64,000 bases of DNA from Ipomoea triloba (Eukaryota; Streptophyta; Magnoliopsida; Solanales; Convolvulaceae), in assembly GCF_003576645.1 (NCBI RefSeq), contig NC_044920.1:4607100-4671099 (forward strand). Reading direction: 5' to 3'. The notes beneath the pieces are model-generated. The model had not been told where the DNA came from. It ran no database searches and worked only from the letters and a program-made list of their open reading frames with translations. Shown here one piece after another: positions 11,314 through 23,500 of the stretch. Numbering within the stretch: position 1 is the first letter of the stretch; the number at the start of each line of letters is the position of its first letter. The position numbers and the translations under genes were made by a program.

Positions 11314-12090
11314 TGTAAACACAAAAAATTCGAAATTGTATATATTCACAATATCGGGTTACAGTGTGTGTAATTGAAGTTGCAGGTACAAAATCTCTGT
11401 ATAGTCCTCTGATTCTTCACTAACGTGTTCTACTGAAATGCCTCCGGGTTTCGAGTGGCGTAGCCTCCGGGATTCAAACAGCGTAGCCTCCGGAATTCAA
11501 TTGACGTAACTTCCGGGATTCAAGTGGCGTAGCTTTCCGGGATTCAAGTGGCGTGGCCTTCCGGGATTCAAGGGCGGGATACTCAACTAGAACCGTCAAA
11601 ATACTTCAAGCCTCTAACTGCTTCAGAATGCCTTCAATGCCTTCAATGCTCTCAAGTCTTCAATCTTCAAGGTGTGTTTCAAATGGGAAATGAGGGCTCT
11701 ATTTATAGTAGGGTGTGTAACCACTATCCCTCAACAAACTCCTTAACTTAATTAATTAATTAATTAAGGGAATGAACATTGCCACAATCAAGTCCAAGTT
11801 CAAAACTCTATCATCTAATTCAAATTCAAATTAATTATAATTATTAAATTCAAGTATAATAAAATTATATTTGAATTATAATTATAATTATTATTAAATT
11901 CAAATATGAATCGGGCTTGGCCCATTAATCAATTAATTCAATAACCCAACATCAAATTTAATTGGGCTAATTAAATTAATTTAATTATCATGACCCAATT
12001 AATTAAATTGGCCCAATAATCAATCTCAAGAATCGAGCCCAATAATAATTTAATCGGTCCATTTGTCGGTTCAAATTTTCGGTGTCTACA
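11314..12090 (-). repeat. 5' LTR
   Basis: 777 bp, almost identical to 163-913 (three substitutions, a 38-bp insertion relative to it, and a 12-bp shorter AATT run). On the minus strand it carries CTATAAATAGAGCC (11695-11708), the TATA box expected for the genomic RNA. The target duplication ATTAC follows at 12091-12095. Confidence 0.92.
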
Positions 12091-12097
12091 ATTACAA

Positions 12098-12236
12098 TTT
12101 TTTTTTAGCTACTTTCTCAACCTACTGAAGCACAAAAAGTCAACAATTGACTCCTTTGAGACTCGAACCCAGTCCCATCATCCATGTGAGAGTGTAACCC
12201 GGGACACCGGGTGCCACTAAACCACAAGGTCTTTGG
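12098..12236 (-). repeat. tRNA-like SINE, copy 1
   Basis: On the minus strand it begins AAAGACCTTGTGGTTTAGTGG, containing a pol III A-box (TGGTTTAGTGG). GGGTTCGAGTCTC, a B-box, follows further on, and the end is GAGAAAGTAGCT plus an A run. Related copies lie at 44959-45061, 49845-50030 and 57407-57567, all minus. Flanks ATTACAAT and ATTACTAAT may be a diverged target duplication. The SINE and the later LTR element sit inside the same older palindrome. Confidence 0.7.
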
Positions 12237-14117
12237 CAAGTTATTACTAATTTATGTATACATGTAATGACTTTATTTGGTAAGCTTTGTATATATACAT
12301 ACATATATTTTTTTGTCCTAAATTATTATAAGATTAGAAAGTTAAATATATACATGTTGTCATAAAAGAAATTAGAACTTTGTTTTTCAAAAAAAAAAAG
12401 GTTTAGTTTTTCACACTAATATTCATTAAGTTATAGAACGTTTGTAATGACTAAAGTTTATTAGCAATGAACTAAAAAAATAAAGTTCTAAAATAACTAT
12501 AATGAACTAATTGTGGTATTATATTGGTTTCTTTAAAAAAGCGTTATTTGAGTGTTAATTTAAAATAGTAAGCATGTCACTCGTGTTGGAATAGTTTTTG
12601 TAATCCAAAATAAATTGTAATGGTCTTATTAATAAATAAATAATATCGTAAAATAAATTGTAATTGTCTTATTAATAAATATTAATATCAATATTGAATC
12701 GTTATTAATGTGAATGAATATTTGGCACACTAAATTTTATTCTGCAATGTTGGTTAAAATATCTTATTTAACTATATCAAATTAAATATTTTAGATTTAT
12801 TAATAAATTTTAGAGTGATAATTATGAGTCAAAAGATTTTTTTTTTCTAACAGAGTAGAATCAATGAGCAACAACCTGAATATTATTTTACAAATAGTGG
12901 TAGTTATTCATTTCTTAGCTTTATGTATTTAAATATTTATTTATCATTTTTATAATATCATTTTATTTATTTTTGTCAAGGGCTTTGCTGGATCTTCTTC
13001 ATGCTGATGAGCATGGTGCTTATGTCCAAATAGTGAGATAGTCTCCCTATGGGGTTTTTTCGAAGCACAAAAAAAAAAAAAAGATTAAAGATCATTATGC
13101 ACATTAATATTTTATTAAAATATTTTTAGATGTTATGTTATTAATTTTCTAATGAAGGTTGGATGCAATTGTATTTGATTAACAACATTAAAAAATTGCT
13201 TTATAAAAAACAACATAAAAAAACTTGCAATTATCTTTGATGTACATACCATCAAAATTGTTATAAAAGTGCATACATTATTCTTTTATACTTTTTAACT
13301 ATAATACATACCTATTAAACCATGGTTACATGTCATTTTTTTTTTACTTCATCTAACTTTTAAAAATAGTTTCGAAATTATTACTACTATATATAAATTT
13401 ATCCATGTGATGCTGATTTTCAAAGTTTAAAAATGTAAAAAAGGTAAAATATATTATTATTATTATTATGATTTCAGCATTCGACTAATGACAATTTTAA
13501 ATATTATTGCATTCATTTAAAAAATTTGTACTACAAATGGTGTAAACAAATTTTATAAAATATGATAAATTATAAAAATTTTCAAATCTAATATAGTATG
13601 GATTATTTCAATATTACAAGCTCAAAATAAATTTATTTAAGTTAATAACATAATTATTATATTGTTAGTTCCATAAGAGTGTGGTAACACATTTTCCCGT
13701 TGTTCACGAGCCAAGTTCACAAAAAAAAAAAAAAAAAAAAAAATTCTACAGTGCTTACTCATTAGGAAAATCTATTTTAAAATTGTCTAAACTCATACCC
13801 TTAAGTAAAAATTCAGTAATATGCCTAAATATGTAATATAGTTAAGGATTGTATTAAATTATTTTAATTTGTAAATCCATTTCATTAATTATAAGTAATA
13901 AAATATGAAATATACTTAAGGAAATTAAATTATAAAATTAACAAGACGTGTGTTCATAACTATTTAGAATTTGTTTTTTTAAAAATACATACTTATATTT
14001 ATGCACTATATTAATAATACAAAATTAAAATGCTAATTTTGTTAATTTTTAAATGTGATTATTTTAATTATAAATCCATCAATATATATTATAATTACGA
14101 AAATTATATTATAGAAT

Positions 14118-14180
<63 letters not shown>

Positions 14181-14640
14181 CTGCATATATGACGTAATAT
14201 ACAATCATTAAGGAAATGCATCTAATTAGAATTTAAATTTACTAATACAAAAATTAAAATTTGCATTTTTTTAAATATAATTTTCTTAGTTATTATTCAT
14301 ATTGTTGGAATTATAATATATATGAAATACACTTAGGAATAAATCAAATTAATCATGTAAATTTTTCTCAATAAATTTCTCTAAATGTGTGTGTGTGTGT
14401 GTATATATCTGTGTGTGTGCGAGCGCGCGCTCATCGATCATATGATAATAAAATGGTGAAAAACAACTAGGAGGGGTTATGTCAACTTTGCACAGGCGTT
14501 GCACGGGTGTCGCACGGGTTCTGCACGGGTGTGCGTTGCCTGTGCAGTAAAAATAATGTCCCAGAATTATGAGACATTTTGTACATTTTATATTGTACAT
14601 TTTAAAATAGAGTTAATTCCAACAATGGTCCTCCGACTAT
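12237..14640. other. AT-rich intergenic DNA
   Basis: No gene is recognised. The stretch starts with the inverted copy (about 12263-12300) of the left flank of the retrotransposon. It also contains A runs (13069-13083, 13721-13742), a TA microsatellite (about 14126-14176), a GT/TG microsatellite (about 14384-14420) and the GC-rich palindrome listed separately. Confidence 0.6.
14490..14550. repeat. GC-rich hairpin with repeated GCACGGGT in the loop
   Basis: TGCACAGGCGTTGCAC and, inverted, GTGCGTTGCCTGTGCA enclose three copies of GCACGGGT. It stands out from a region with very low GC. It may be a transposon terminal hairpin or a binding-site cluster. No further evidence is available. Confidence 0.5.
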
Positions 14641-14716
14641 GTTCATTTTCCAAAATTAGTCCCGACTTTTAATTTGGACAATTTAAGTCCCTTGATTTTC
14701 AAATTCTGTTCAAAAG
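14641..14716. repeat. MITE end of the 'GGTCCTCCGACTAT' type
   Basis: CAATGGTCCTCCGACTATG followed by AATTAGTCCCGACTTTTAAT resembles dispersed repeats at about 33555, 47480, 50415 and 56355. It directly abuts the first surviving exon of the ABC transporter relic, so an insertion or its excision may have removed the gene's 5' end. Confidence 0.5.
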
Positions 14717-17700
14717 CTTGGGATGCAAGACAAGAAGCTGCTTATGGAAAGTATTTTGAAAGTTGTGGAACAAGATAACGAGAGGTTCCTTAGAAGACTC
14801 AGAGACAGGACTGATAGGTATGTATGTATGCATTATATAAATTTTCTAATGGTTAGTCTTAAACTCTTAAACAATATATATAATGATCTTTGAATATATT
14901 TGTGGTAAGCCACTATTATATTATGAATGATAAAATTTGTGATGAACATACAGGGTTGGAATTGATATTCCAAAAATTGAAGTTCGATATGAGGATCTGT
15001 CAATTGAAGGAGATGCATATGTTGGATCCCGGGCACTGCCTACTTTGTTCAATGCTACAATAAATATGATAGAGGTATGTATTTCATTTTCTGCATCTTG
15101 GTTGAGCTTCTAACTTGATAATCTTTTGAAATCGATCTTAGTGTTTTATGACACTTAATTGCTTTTTGTAATTAAGGTTGAGGGGAAGATGAGTTATTGT
15201 GGTCACGAGATGTCAGAATTCATTCCTCAAAGGACTTGTGCTTATATCAGTCAGCATGACCTCCACCATGGAGAGTTGACAGTGAGAGAGACACTCGACT
15301 TTGCAGGACGTGTTCTAGGAGTCGGAACTAGATACGAGCTTCAATTCTCACAGAATTGTCAAGGCGTGAAAGGGATGCAGGAATTAAACCTCACCCCGAG
15401 ATCGATGCATTTATGAAAGCCACTGCCATTGCAGGCCAACAATCTAGTTTGGTCACAGACTATTCACTTAAGGTATATATATTTTCAGTTTAATTCTATA
15501 TGGAGCTCTTCAAGGTATGCTTATCTAGGGAATGGCTATTGATGAAACGCAACTCCTTTTTATACATATTCAAGACATTCCAGATTACCATAATTTCAAT
15601 AATTACTTTCACAGTATTCTTTAGGACAGAGATGAAATGGGGATATTATATATGTGTCTCCCATGTCTTATGGACAGAATGCTATAGCCATCAATGAATT
15701 TCTTGATAAAAGATGGAGCTCTGTAAGCTAAGCTAGCTTCAATATATAATATATAGTTTCCATATATTGTCAGCATTAATATTCATTAGTCTAACCATTG
15801 TGTTTTCAGCCCATTAATGTTTGGGGATTCCAGGAGCATACAGTAGGGTTGGTGCTTCTTAAGTCGAGGAGCATGTATTTAGATGAGTACATGTACTGGA
15901 TATGCGTCATTGCCCTTTTAGGATTCTCGCTTCTCTTCAATGTAATTTTGACAGCCTTCAATTCGTTTCGTTTCTGAAATGCAGCCTATGGAGACTCTAA
16001 ATCAGTTATTCGTGATGAGAAAGATACTAATCCTAAGATTAAAGGCAAGCCAAATCCCTATAGTAAAGCAGCAGCCACAGATGGGAGTTCATCATCTACA
16101 CCTCCTCCTATGTTTGAAGGTTTGATCGAATTGGCACCTCAAATCCTATTCCTATATATGCTTAATTGTTACCAATGAAACCTGAACTACTATTTAATGA
16201 AAGAGTGTTATGTTTTAGAATCCTATCTTATGATTGTTGATTTGAATTGCAGGTATTGATATAGGAGGCTTAAGTAGTGAACAGAAGAAAGGGATGGTGC
16301 TTCCATTCCAACCTCTTTCTCTTGCATTCAACCATGTGAATTACTATGTTGATATGCCAGCAGTAAGTATCCTATCATTTTTGAGATCAAATCTCTCTAT
16401 GCATGAATGATGCTGTGTTGTACTTATGGTATATATATATTGGTCAGGAAATGCAAAAACAAGGAATTGAAGAGCCGCGTCTCCAGTTATTGCAAGACGT
16501 GAGTTGTGGTTTCAGGCCGGGGGTTCTAACAGCATTGGTTGGTGTAAGTGGAGCTGGGAAGACGACCTTGATGGATGTCCTAGCAGGAAGAAAAACAACG
16601 AGCGGCTATATTGAGGGAAGCATCAATATTTGTGGTTACCCCAAGAATCAATCCACTTTTGCTCGTATAAGTGGCTATTGTGAACAGAACGATATTCATT
16701 CTCCACACGTTACACTTTACGAGTCCTCTTGCCTGGTTGCGTCTTTCTCCAGATGTCGACAACCAAACAAGAAAGGTTAGTTAATTAATTACTTCCAATT
16801 TACACTTTTTCTAACAAGTGGTAATTAAGAATGTAAGATTATTGACTTATATTTAGATGTTGATTGAGCAAGTGATGGAGCTGGTTGAGCTGAATCCTTT
16901 GAGGGATTCTCTGGTTGGGCTCCCGGGGGTAGATGGCCTCTCGACTGAGCAGAGAAAGCGGTTGACAATAGCTGTGGAACTCGTTGCTAACCCATCCATC
17001 ATCTTCAGGCCTCGACGCTAGAGCTGCATGCTGCAATCGTGATGCCAACTGTGAGAAACACCGTGACGAACCGTTGTCTGCACAATTCACCAGCCAAGCA
17101 TACATATCTTTGAAGCATTTGATGAGGTAGCCACTGGTTTCAACATTCATTCTTCTGAATCTAAACATTAATTAATTTGCCTTTTCATTATATATATTAT
17201 AGCTTCTACTGATGAAGAGGCCGGGGAGGGCAGGTCATCTACGCGGGGGCTCTTGGTCATCACTCTCAACGGTTGATACAATATTTTGAAGTGAGTAACT
17301 AACTTCGTCCACTCCCTATATAAATTAAAGTCACACATTATATTTTTCGTGCACACGATCGACTTAATTGGCTTGGCTTGGCTTGGCTTGTATATACTTT
17401 CCAGTCTGTACCGGGGATTCCTAAAATCAGAGAGGGATATAACCCCGCTACCTGGATGCTTGAGATCAGTGCTCCTGCAGTTGAGGTTCAACTTGATGTG
17501 GACTTTGCACATATCTATGCCAACTCTGATCTCTACCGGTAACTAGATAGAACACACACACAATATAATAAAACTGTTATTGTCTCGTCTCATCTCATCT
17601 CATCTCGCTTTATTTATTTTCTCAGGAGGAATCAAGAAGTAATCGAGCAATCAATGCCACGCTTGCCTGTGGAAAATGCACTTGTCATACTGGAGGAATC

Positions 17701-18785
17701 CACAATACAATGCAATCCGGTTTTTCATGACAATAGTGATAGGAATTATATGTGGAATAAGGGGAAGCAAACGTAAGCTGCGGAAATGAGCATGCATAAG
17801 AAAGATCAGATCAGAACTGCCTTCTTTTATGGATTACTCTCATCTCTTTTTGACTTCCTTCCATCTCATCTGCTTATTAACAGGTCCAAACAACAAGACC
17901 TGTCAAATCTTATGGGAGCTATGTATGCTGCTGTTTTTTTCCTCGGATCAACAAATACTTCCACTGTGCAGCCTGTAGTATCCGTAGATCGAGAAAAAAC
18001 AGCAGGGATGTATTCTGCACTGCCTTAGCTTACGCATTTCCTCAGGTATATATGTAAAAACATACATTTTTACTTCCAAATCTCGATCTGTTGTACACCT
18101 AATTCGAGAATTATTAACTCTATATATATATTTATATATATGTTGCAGGTACGGTGGGCATTGAGGCTGTGTATATTGCAATCCAAACCTTAATTTACAG
18201 CATTCTGCTGTATTTCATGATTGGATTCGAGTGGGGAGCTGATCGCTTCTTCTGCTTCTATTACTACATCTGCATGTGCTCACTATACTTCACATCCTAT
18301 GGAATGATGCTCGTCGCCCTCACTCCAAGCTACCACATTTCTGCCATCGTCATCACGTTCTTCCTCAACTTTTGGAATCTCTTCTCCGGGTTTCTCATTC
18401 CAAGAACGGTAATCATTTCTTTAATTTCTAACTTACATCGCCCGCTAGCTAGCTAGCTGGTTTCTTCATCTCATCTCTGATCTGCATATATATATATATA
18501 TATGTTACAGCAAATCCCGGTGTGGTGCAGTGGAGGTGGTACTATTGGGGATCCCCCGTCGCTTGGACCATATACGGCCTCATTACGTCTCAGATTGGTG
18601 ACAAAACAGATCTGGTGGCCATTCCCGGGGCTCCACACATCAAAGTGAAGGACTATCTCAAAGATAACTTGGGATTTGATTATGACTTCCTTGGTGTAGT
18701 TGCAGCTGTTCATGTTGCCTGGTTTCTTCTCTTCTGCTTTGTCTTTGCCTATGGCATCAAGTTCCTTCATTTCCAAAGGAGATAG
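14717..18785 (+). pseudogene. Full-size ABCG (PDR-type) ABC transporter pseudogene
   Basis: Exon relics in order: LGMQDKKLLMESILKVVEQD (14717-14817); [20 protein letters not shown] (14954-15074); VEGKMSYCGHEMSEF and onward (15177-15472, frameshifted near 15354); TMD1 pieces (15500-15640 and about 15650-15720); the domain linker (15813-16120); the second NBD with Walker [10 protein letters not shown] (16448-16773); the signature [13 protein letters not shown] (16855-17010); and TMD2 (17884-18785) ending KFLHFQRR. Intact members of this family pump hydrophobic compounds across the plasma membrane. Here the exon with the first Walker A is absent, the second Walker B (MDEPTS-type) segment is deleted near 17009, and frameshifts lie near 16730, 17220 and 18030. 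The gene's start is also missing. The order of remains is normal, so this is a decayed unprocessed gene. Confidence 0.93.
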
Positions 18786-18875
18786 GAAAGGATAGATAGA
18801 TAGATAAAGCAAAATTCGTTCCATTCTTATAAGCAGAGAATGTGCGTGTATATGCTTTTTTTTTATAGAACAGAA
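18786..18875 (+). other. Former 3' UTR of the ABCG relic
   Basis: Short AT-rich stretch after the TAG at 18783-18785, with a GATAGATAGATA run. It ends where the Helitron-like start TCTATCTATATATAAAAA begins. Confidence 0.45.
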
Positions 18876-19248
18876 TCTATCTATATATAAAAACAATATC
18901 TTCCTCCCAAACTTTCCCGCCCAAGTTAGTGGTATTTTGGTAAAATCACATATTTTATTTATTTATTATTTTATTAATTTATTAATCTATTAATTATTCA
19001 TATTTTATTAATTTATTAATCTATTAATTATTCATATATATTTATTCACCTATACTATTATTATGGTAAAATGATAAATAGGTAGTATAATATGATTGGT
19101 GTGATATAATTGGTGATTGAATAATTGGTGATATAATTGGTGTGATGTAATTGGTGATATATATTTGTAATAGTATAAATAGACCATTTTGCTTGGCATT
19201 GTCAATAGCCATCGAATTCCTGTACTCTCTTATTTACACCGAATAGCA
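18876..19248 (+). mobile_element. Helitron 5' end, family C (copy 1)
   Basis: Starts A|TCTATCTATATATAAAAACA and continues CTTTCCCGCCCAAGTTAGTG. This is the typical look of a plant Helitron 5' end (TC after a host A). The first 300 bp or so match 51233-51520, which has the same start and the same TTGGTGATATAATTGG-type repeats. The two copies carry different cargo. No unique 3' end is visible before 26990, so this element may extend to the hairpin there with other elements nested inside it. Confidence 0.6.
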
Positions 19249-19609
19249 ATGGCTTCACTTCACTCTGAGATTGTTGGTCGTCAACTTCACCTTAGGCTCA
19301 TATGGAATATGCTCTGTGTCGTTCATCTTCCAGAGACAAGAGATTCTGAAAAAATAAACTCCATAGAGTGTGTGGTCCATGATTTTGAGGTATTTTCTTT
19401 TACTATAATATTAATATTTATGCATATTTGTAGTTTTTTTCACAACATTTTATTTTAACTCTACAAATTCAGGGAACCTTTATACGCATGCATATTCCTG
19501 AAAAGTTTGTTCAAAGGTGATTCAAGAAATTTAAAGAAGGTGGAATATATCGAATTTGTAGATTTCAAGTGGTTTATAATACATATAGAAACAAAACTAC
19601 AACACACAG
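19249..19609 (+). pseudogene. RPA-like (DUF223-type OB-fold) ORF fragment of a Helitron
   Basis: Exon 1 (19249-19389) encodes MASLHSEIVGRQLHLRLIWN and ends SIECVVHDFE. Intron 19390-19472 has GT and AG ends, phase 0. Exon 2 (19473-19609) encodes GTFIRMHIPEKFVQR, a TGA (19518), then FKKFKEGGIYRICRFQVVYN and RNKTTTHR before another donor. The pattern resembles RPA70-like single-strand DNA-binding proteins often carried by plant Helitrons, where they may assist rolling-circle replication. It is cut short, and the TGA breaks it. Identity rests on remembered family patterns. Confidence 0.6.
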
Positions 19610-19970
19610 GTATATGCTCAATTTTTCTGAAAAAAAACCACTGTCGGAGTATTGAAGGATGTAGATTTACCTAGATATATTTATGACAGGGAAGATTACA
19701 ATTTTTTGAAGAGGAATGTGATTCAAAAAATGAGAAATCTGTTAACACCTCTCAAGTTTGAAATAGTTATCCTAAAATTGAAATAGTTATTATTCTATAA
19801 AATAAAATGCTATTAGAATTAGTTATTTCTTATATTAGTCATTGTTCCTATGTAATACGCATTTGACACTTACAATGGCACATTCAATGGTCGAGTTCAT
19901 TACAATTTTACAGTAATTGTTTTCTTGAAATTTCTTGGATCGTCAGGGTCTTCAAACGGATAAGCACCAA

Positions 19971-20200
19971 CCAGCATCGCATCTGCAACCTTTTCAATAA
20001 AAAAACCACCAACCAGCATCGCATCTGCAACCTTTTCAATAAAAAAACATACAACCAGCATCGCATCTGCAACCTTTTCAATAAAAAAACATACAGATCA
20101 CATCGCATCTGCAACCTTTTCAATAAAAAAACATACAGATCAGACCATGAATGCAACCTTTTCAATAAAAAAACATACAGATCAGACCATGAATCCAATT
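19971..20200. repeat. 42-bp minisatellite A
   Basis: Five full units start at 19971, 20013, 20055, 20097 and 20139, with a partial one at 20181. The core is CATCGCATCTGCAACCTTTT followed by CAATAAAAAAAC. The exact 42-bp step keeps a 14-residue repeat open on the minus strand. That is a by-product of the period and not evidence of a gene. Confidence 0.92.
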
Positions 20201-20256
20201 CTGGGCAATTAACTACTTCGTATTTGTTTAACCATATACAGATTATCAACTAATTA

Positions 20257-20508
20257 ACCAATTATTCAAACTTAGAAATGTGGTTTTTAATTTAATTAAC
20301 CAATTATTCAAACTTAGAAATGTGGTTTTTAATTTATTATACCAATTATTCAAACTTAGAAATGTGGTTTTTAATTTATTATACCAATTATTCAAACTTA
20401 GAAATGTGGTTTTTAATTTATTATAAACAACCTAATTCGAATGATAATATCCTACTAATTTATTATAAACAACCTAATTCGAATGATAATATCCTACTAA
20501 TGTGGTCA
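20257..20508. repeat. 42-bp minisatellite B/C
   Basis: Four units at 20257, 20299, 20341 and 20383 (ACCAATTATTCAAACTTAGA core) are followed by two units of a different 42-bp sequence at 20425 and 20467 (AAACAACCTAATTCGAATGA core). Both share the end AATTTATTAT. The step stays 42 across the change of unit, as if an array had been partly replaced. Confidence 0.9.
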
Positions 20509-20559
20509 AACTTATTCCATTTTATTCATATACGATATTATTGGAATTGAAAATTAAAT

Positions 20560-23500
20560 CAAGAATGGGATATCATTGAAATTGAAAATTATAGAACAAT
20601 ATCTATTAATTACATTAAGTATAATGCACATATATGTATTCATCTATAATAAAATACAAATTTATTGTATTTTAATTTCTAACCATTTATAACCATAATT
20701 CAAATGGTAATAATAGAAAAATAAAAAAGAATTCCTGATAAAGAAGACTAATAAAATACAAATTTTTTGTATTTTAATTATTAACCATTTATAACCAAAA
20801 TTCAAATGGTAATAAAAGAAAAATAAAAAAAATTCAAACCTCTTGCCATTTGTTTGTAAATATAATGTTAATGCTGATATCACGTCAACTTAATTAGGGT
20901 GATGGGATTGAAATTATGTTACGATCCTTACGGAGTAATTTTACATGTATTAATTAATTAAAATATTAATTAAAATTAATTAATTATTAATTATTAATCT
21001 ATATCAATAATATAAAATACAAAATTTATTATAAACAACCTAATAATAATAATAATATCTATTAATTACATTAAGTATAATGCACATATATGTATTCATC
21101 TATAATAAAGTACAAATTTATTGTATTTTAATTTCTAACCATTTATAACCATAATTCAAATGGTAATAATAGAAAAATAAAAAAGAATTCCTGATAAGGA
21201 AGCCTAATAAAATACAATTTTTTTGTATTTTAATTATTAACCATTTATAACCAAAATTCAAATGGTAATAAAACAAAAATAAATAAAATTCAAATATCTT
21301 GCCATTTGTTTGTAAATATAATGTTAATGCTGATATCACGTCAACTTAATTAGGGTGAAGGGATTGAAATTATGTTACAGTCCTTACGGAGTAATTTTAT
21401 TATATGTATTAATTAAAATTAAATGTAATTAATTAATTAATTAATTATTAATTATTAATCTATATCTATAATAAAATACAAATTTATTATAAACAACCGA
21501 ATAATAATAATAATAATAATATCTATTAATTACATTAAGTATAATGCACATAGTAATCTATAATAAAATATAAAATATAAATTTTTTGTATTTTAATTTC
21601 TGACCATTTATAACCAAAATTCAAATGATAATATCCTACTAACGTGGTCAAACTTATTCCATTTTATTCATATGCAATATTATTAATATGCGATATTATT
21701 GGAGATGAAAATTAAATCAAGAATAAGATATCATTGGAATTGAAAATTATAGAACAATATCTATTAATTACATTAAGTATAATGCACATATATGTATTCA
21801 TCTATAATAAAATACAAATTTATTGTATTTTAATTTCTAACCATTTATAACCAAAATTCAAATAGTAATAATAGAAAAATAAAAAAGAATTCCTGATAAG
21901 GAAGCCTAATAAAATACAATTTTTTTGTATTTTAATTATTAACCATTTATAACCAAAATTCAAATGGTAATAAAAGAAAAATAAAAAAAATTCAAACCTC
22001 TTGCCATTTGTTTGTAAATATAATGTTAATGCTGATATCACATCAACTTAATTAGGGTGATGGGATTGAAATTATGTTACGATCCTTACGGAGTAATTTT
22101 ACATGTATTAATTAATTAAAATTAAAATTAATTAATTATTAATTATTAATCTATATCAATAATATAAAATACAAAATTTATTATAAACAACCTAATAATA
22201 ATAATAATAATATCTATTAATTACATTAAGTATAATGCACATATATGTATTAATCTATAATAAAATACAATTTTTTTGTATTTTAATTTCTAAGAATTTA
22301 TAACAAAAATTCAAATGATAATATCCTACTAACGTGGTCAAAATTATTCCATTTTATTCATATACGATATTATTGGAATTGAAAATTAAATCAAGAATGA
22401 GATACCATTGAAATTGAAAATTATAGAACAATATCTATTAATTACATTAAGTATAATGCACATATATGTATTCATCTATAATAAAATACAAATTTATTGT
22501 ATTTTAATTTCTAACCATTTATAACCAAAATTCAAATGGTAATAATAGAAAAATAAAAAAGAATTCCTGATAAGGAAGCCTAATAAAATACAAATTTTTT
22601 GTATTTTAATTATTAACCATTTATAACCAAAATTCAAATGGTAATAAAAGAAAAATAAAAAAAATTCAAACCTCTTGCCATTTGTTTGTAAATATATGTT
22701 AATGCTGATATCACATCAACTTAATTAGGGTGATGGGATTGAAATTATGTTACGATCCTTACGGAGTAATTTTACATGTATTAATTAATTAAAATATTAA
22801 TTAAAATTAAAATTAATTAATTATTTATTATTAATCTATATCAATAATAAAATACAAAATTTATTATAAACAACCTAATAATAATAATAATATCTATTAA
22901 TTACATTCAGTATAATGCACATATATGTATTAATCTATAATAAAATACAAATTTTTTGTATTTTAATTTCTGACCATTTATAACCAAAATTCAAATGATA
23001 ATATCCTACTAACGTGGTCAAAATTATTCCATTTTATTCATATACGATATTATTGGAATTGAAAATTAAATCAAGAATGAGATACCATTGAAATTGAAAA
23101 TTATAGAACAATATCTATTAATTACATTAAGTATAATGCACATATATGTATTCATCTATAATACAAATTTATTGTATTTTAATTTCTAACCATTTATAAC
23201 CAAAATTCAAATGGTAATAATAGAAAAATAAAAAAGAATTCCTGATAAGGAAGCCTANTTAATTTCTGACCATTTATAACCAAAATTCAAATGATAATAT
23301 TCTACTAACGTGGTCAAACTTATTCCATTTTATTCATATGCAATATTATTAATATGCGATATTATTGGAGATGAAAATTAAATCAAGAATAAGATATCAT
23401 TGGAATTGAAAATTATAGAACAACTATTAAGTACATTAAGTATAATGCACATATATGTATTCATCTATAATAAAATACAAATTTATTGTATTTTAATTTC

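Larger units (their letters stand above)
163..12090 (-). mobile_element. Complete Ty3/gypsy Tat-lineage LTR retrotransposon (about 11.9 kb)
   Basis: The element is bounded by TG...CA LTRs (163-913 and 11314-12090) and a perfect 5-bp target duplication ATTAC (158-162 and 12091-12095). Gag, protease, reverse transcriptase, RNase H, a second RNase H and integrase read on the minus strand, so the right LTR is the 5' LTR. Two RNase H-like domains and an extra antisense gene between integrase and the 3' LTR are known traits of the plant Tat lineage. The LTRs differ by about three substitutions over roughly 739 aligned bases plus two indels, so the insertion is recent. The coding frame is broken by three in-frame TAG codons (9687-9689, 8994-8996, 4958-4960) and one frameshift near 8488, so this copy cannot encode a full polyprotein without recoding. 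Confidence 0.93.

Noticed and set aside
15159..18785. Separate small genes within the ABC transporter region
   Set aside because: Each open piece is a piece of one ABCG gene in the correct order, separated by former introns, frameshifts and deletions.
19908..20249. Minus-strand ORF of 113 codons with LYVFLLKRL repeats
   Set aside because: It is open only because the minisatellite period (42) is a multiple of three. No start context or family similarity.
19971..20508. CRISPR-like look of evenly spaced repeats
   Set aside because: Units are contiguous with no unique spacers, and this is plant nuclear DNA.
20662..22041. Repeated 73-codon minus-strand ORFs (LYLQTNGKRFEF...)
   Set aside because: They recur because the array repeats. 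Composition is AT-driven Phe/Tyr/Lys with no motif.
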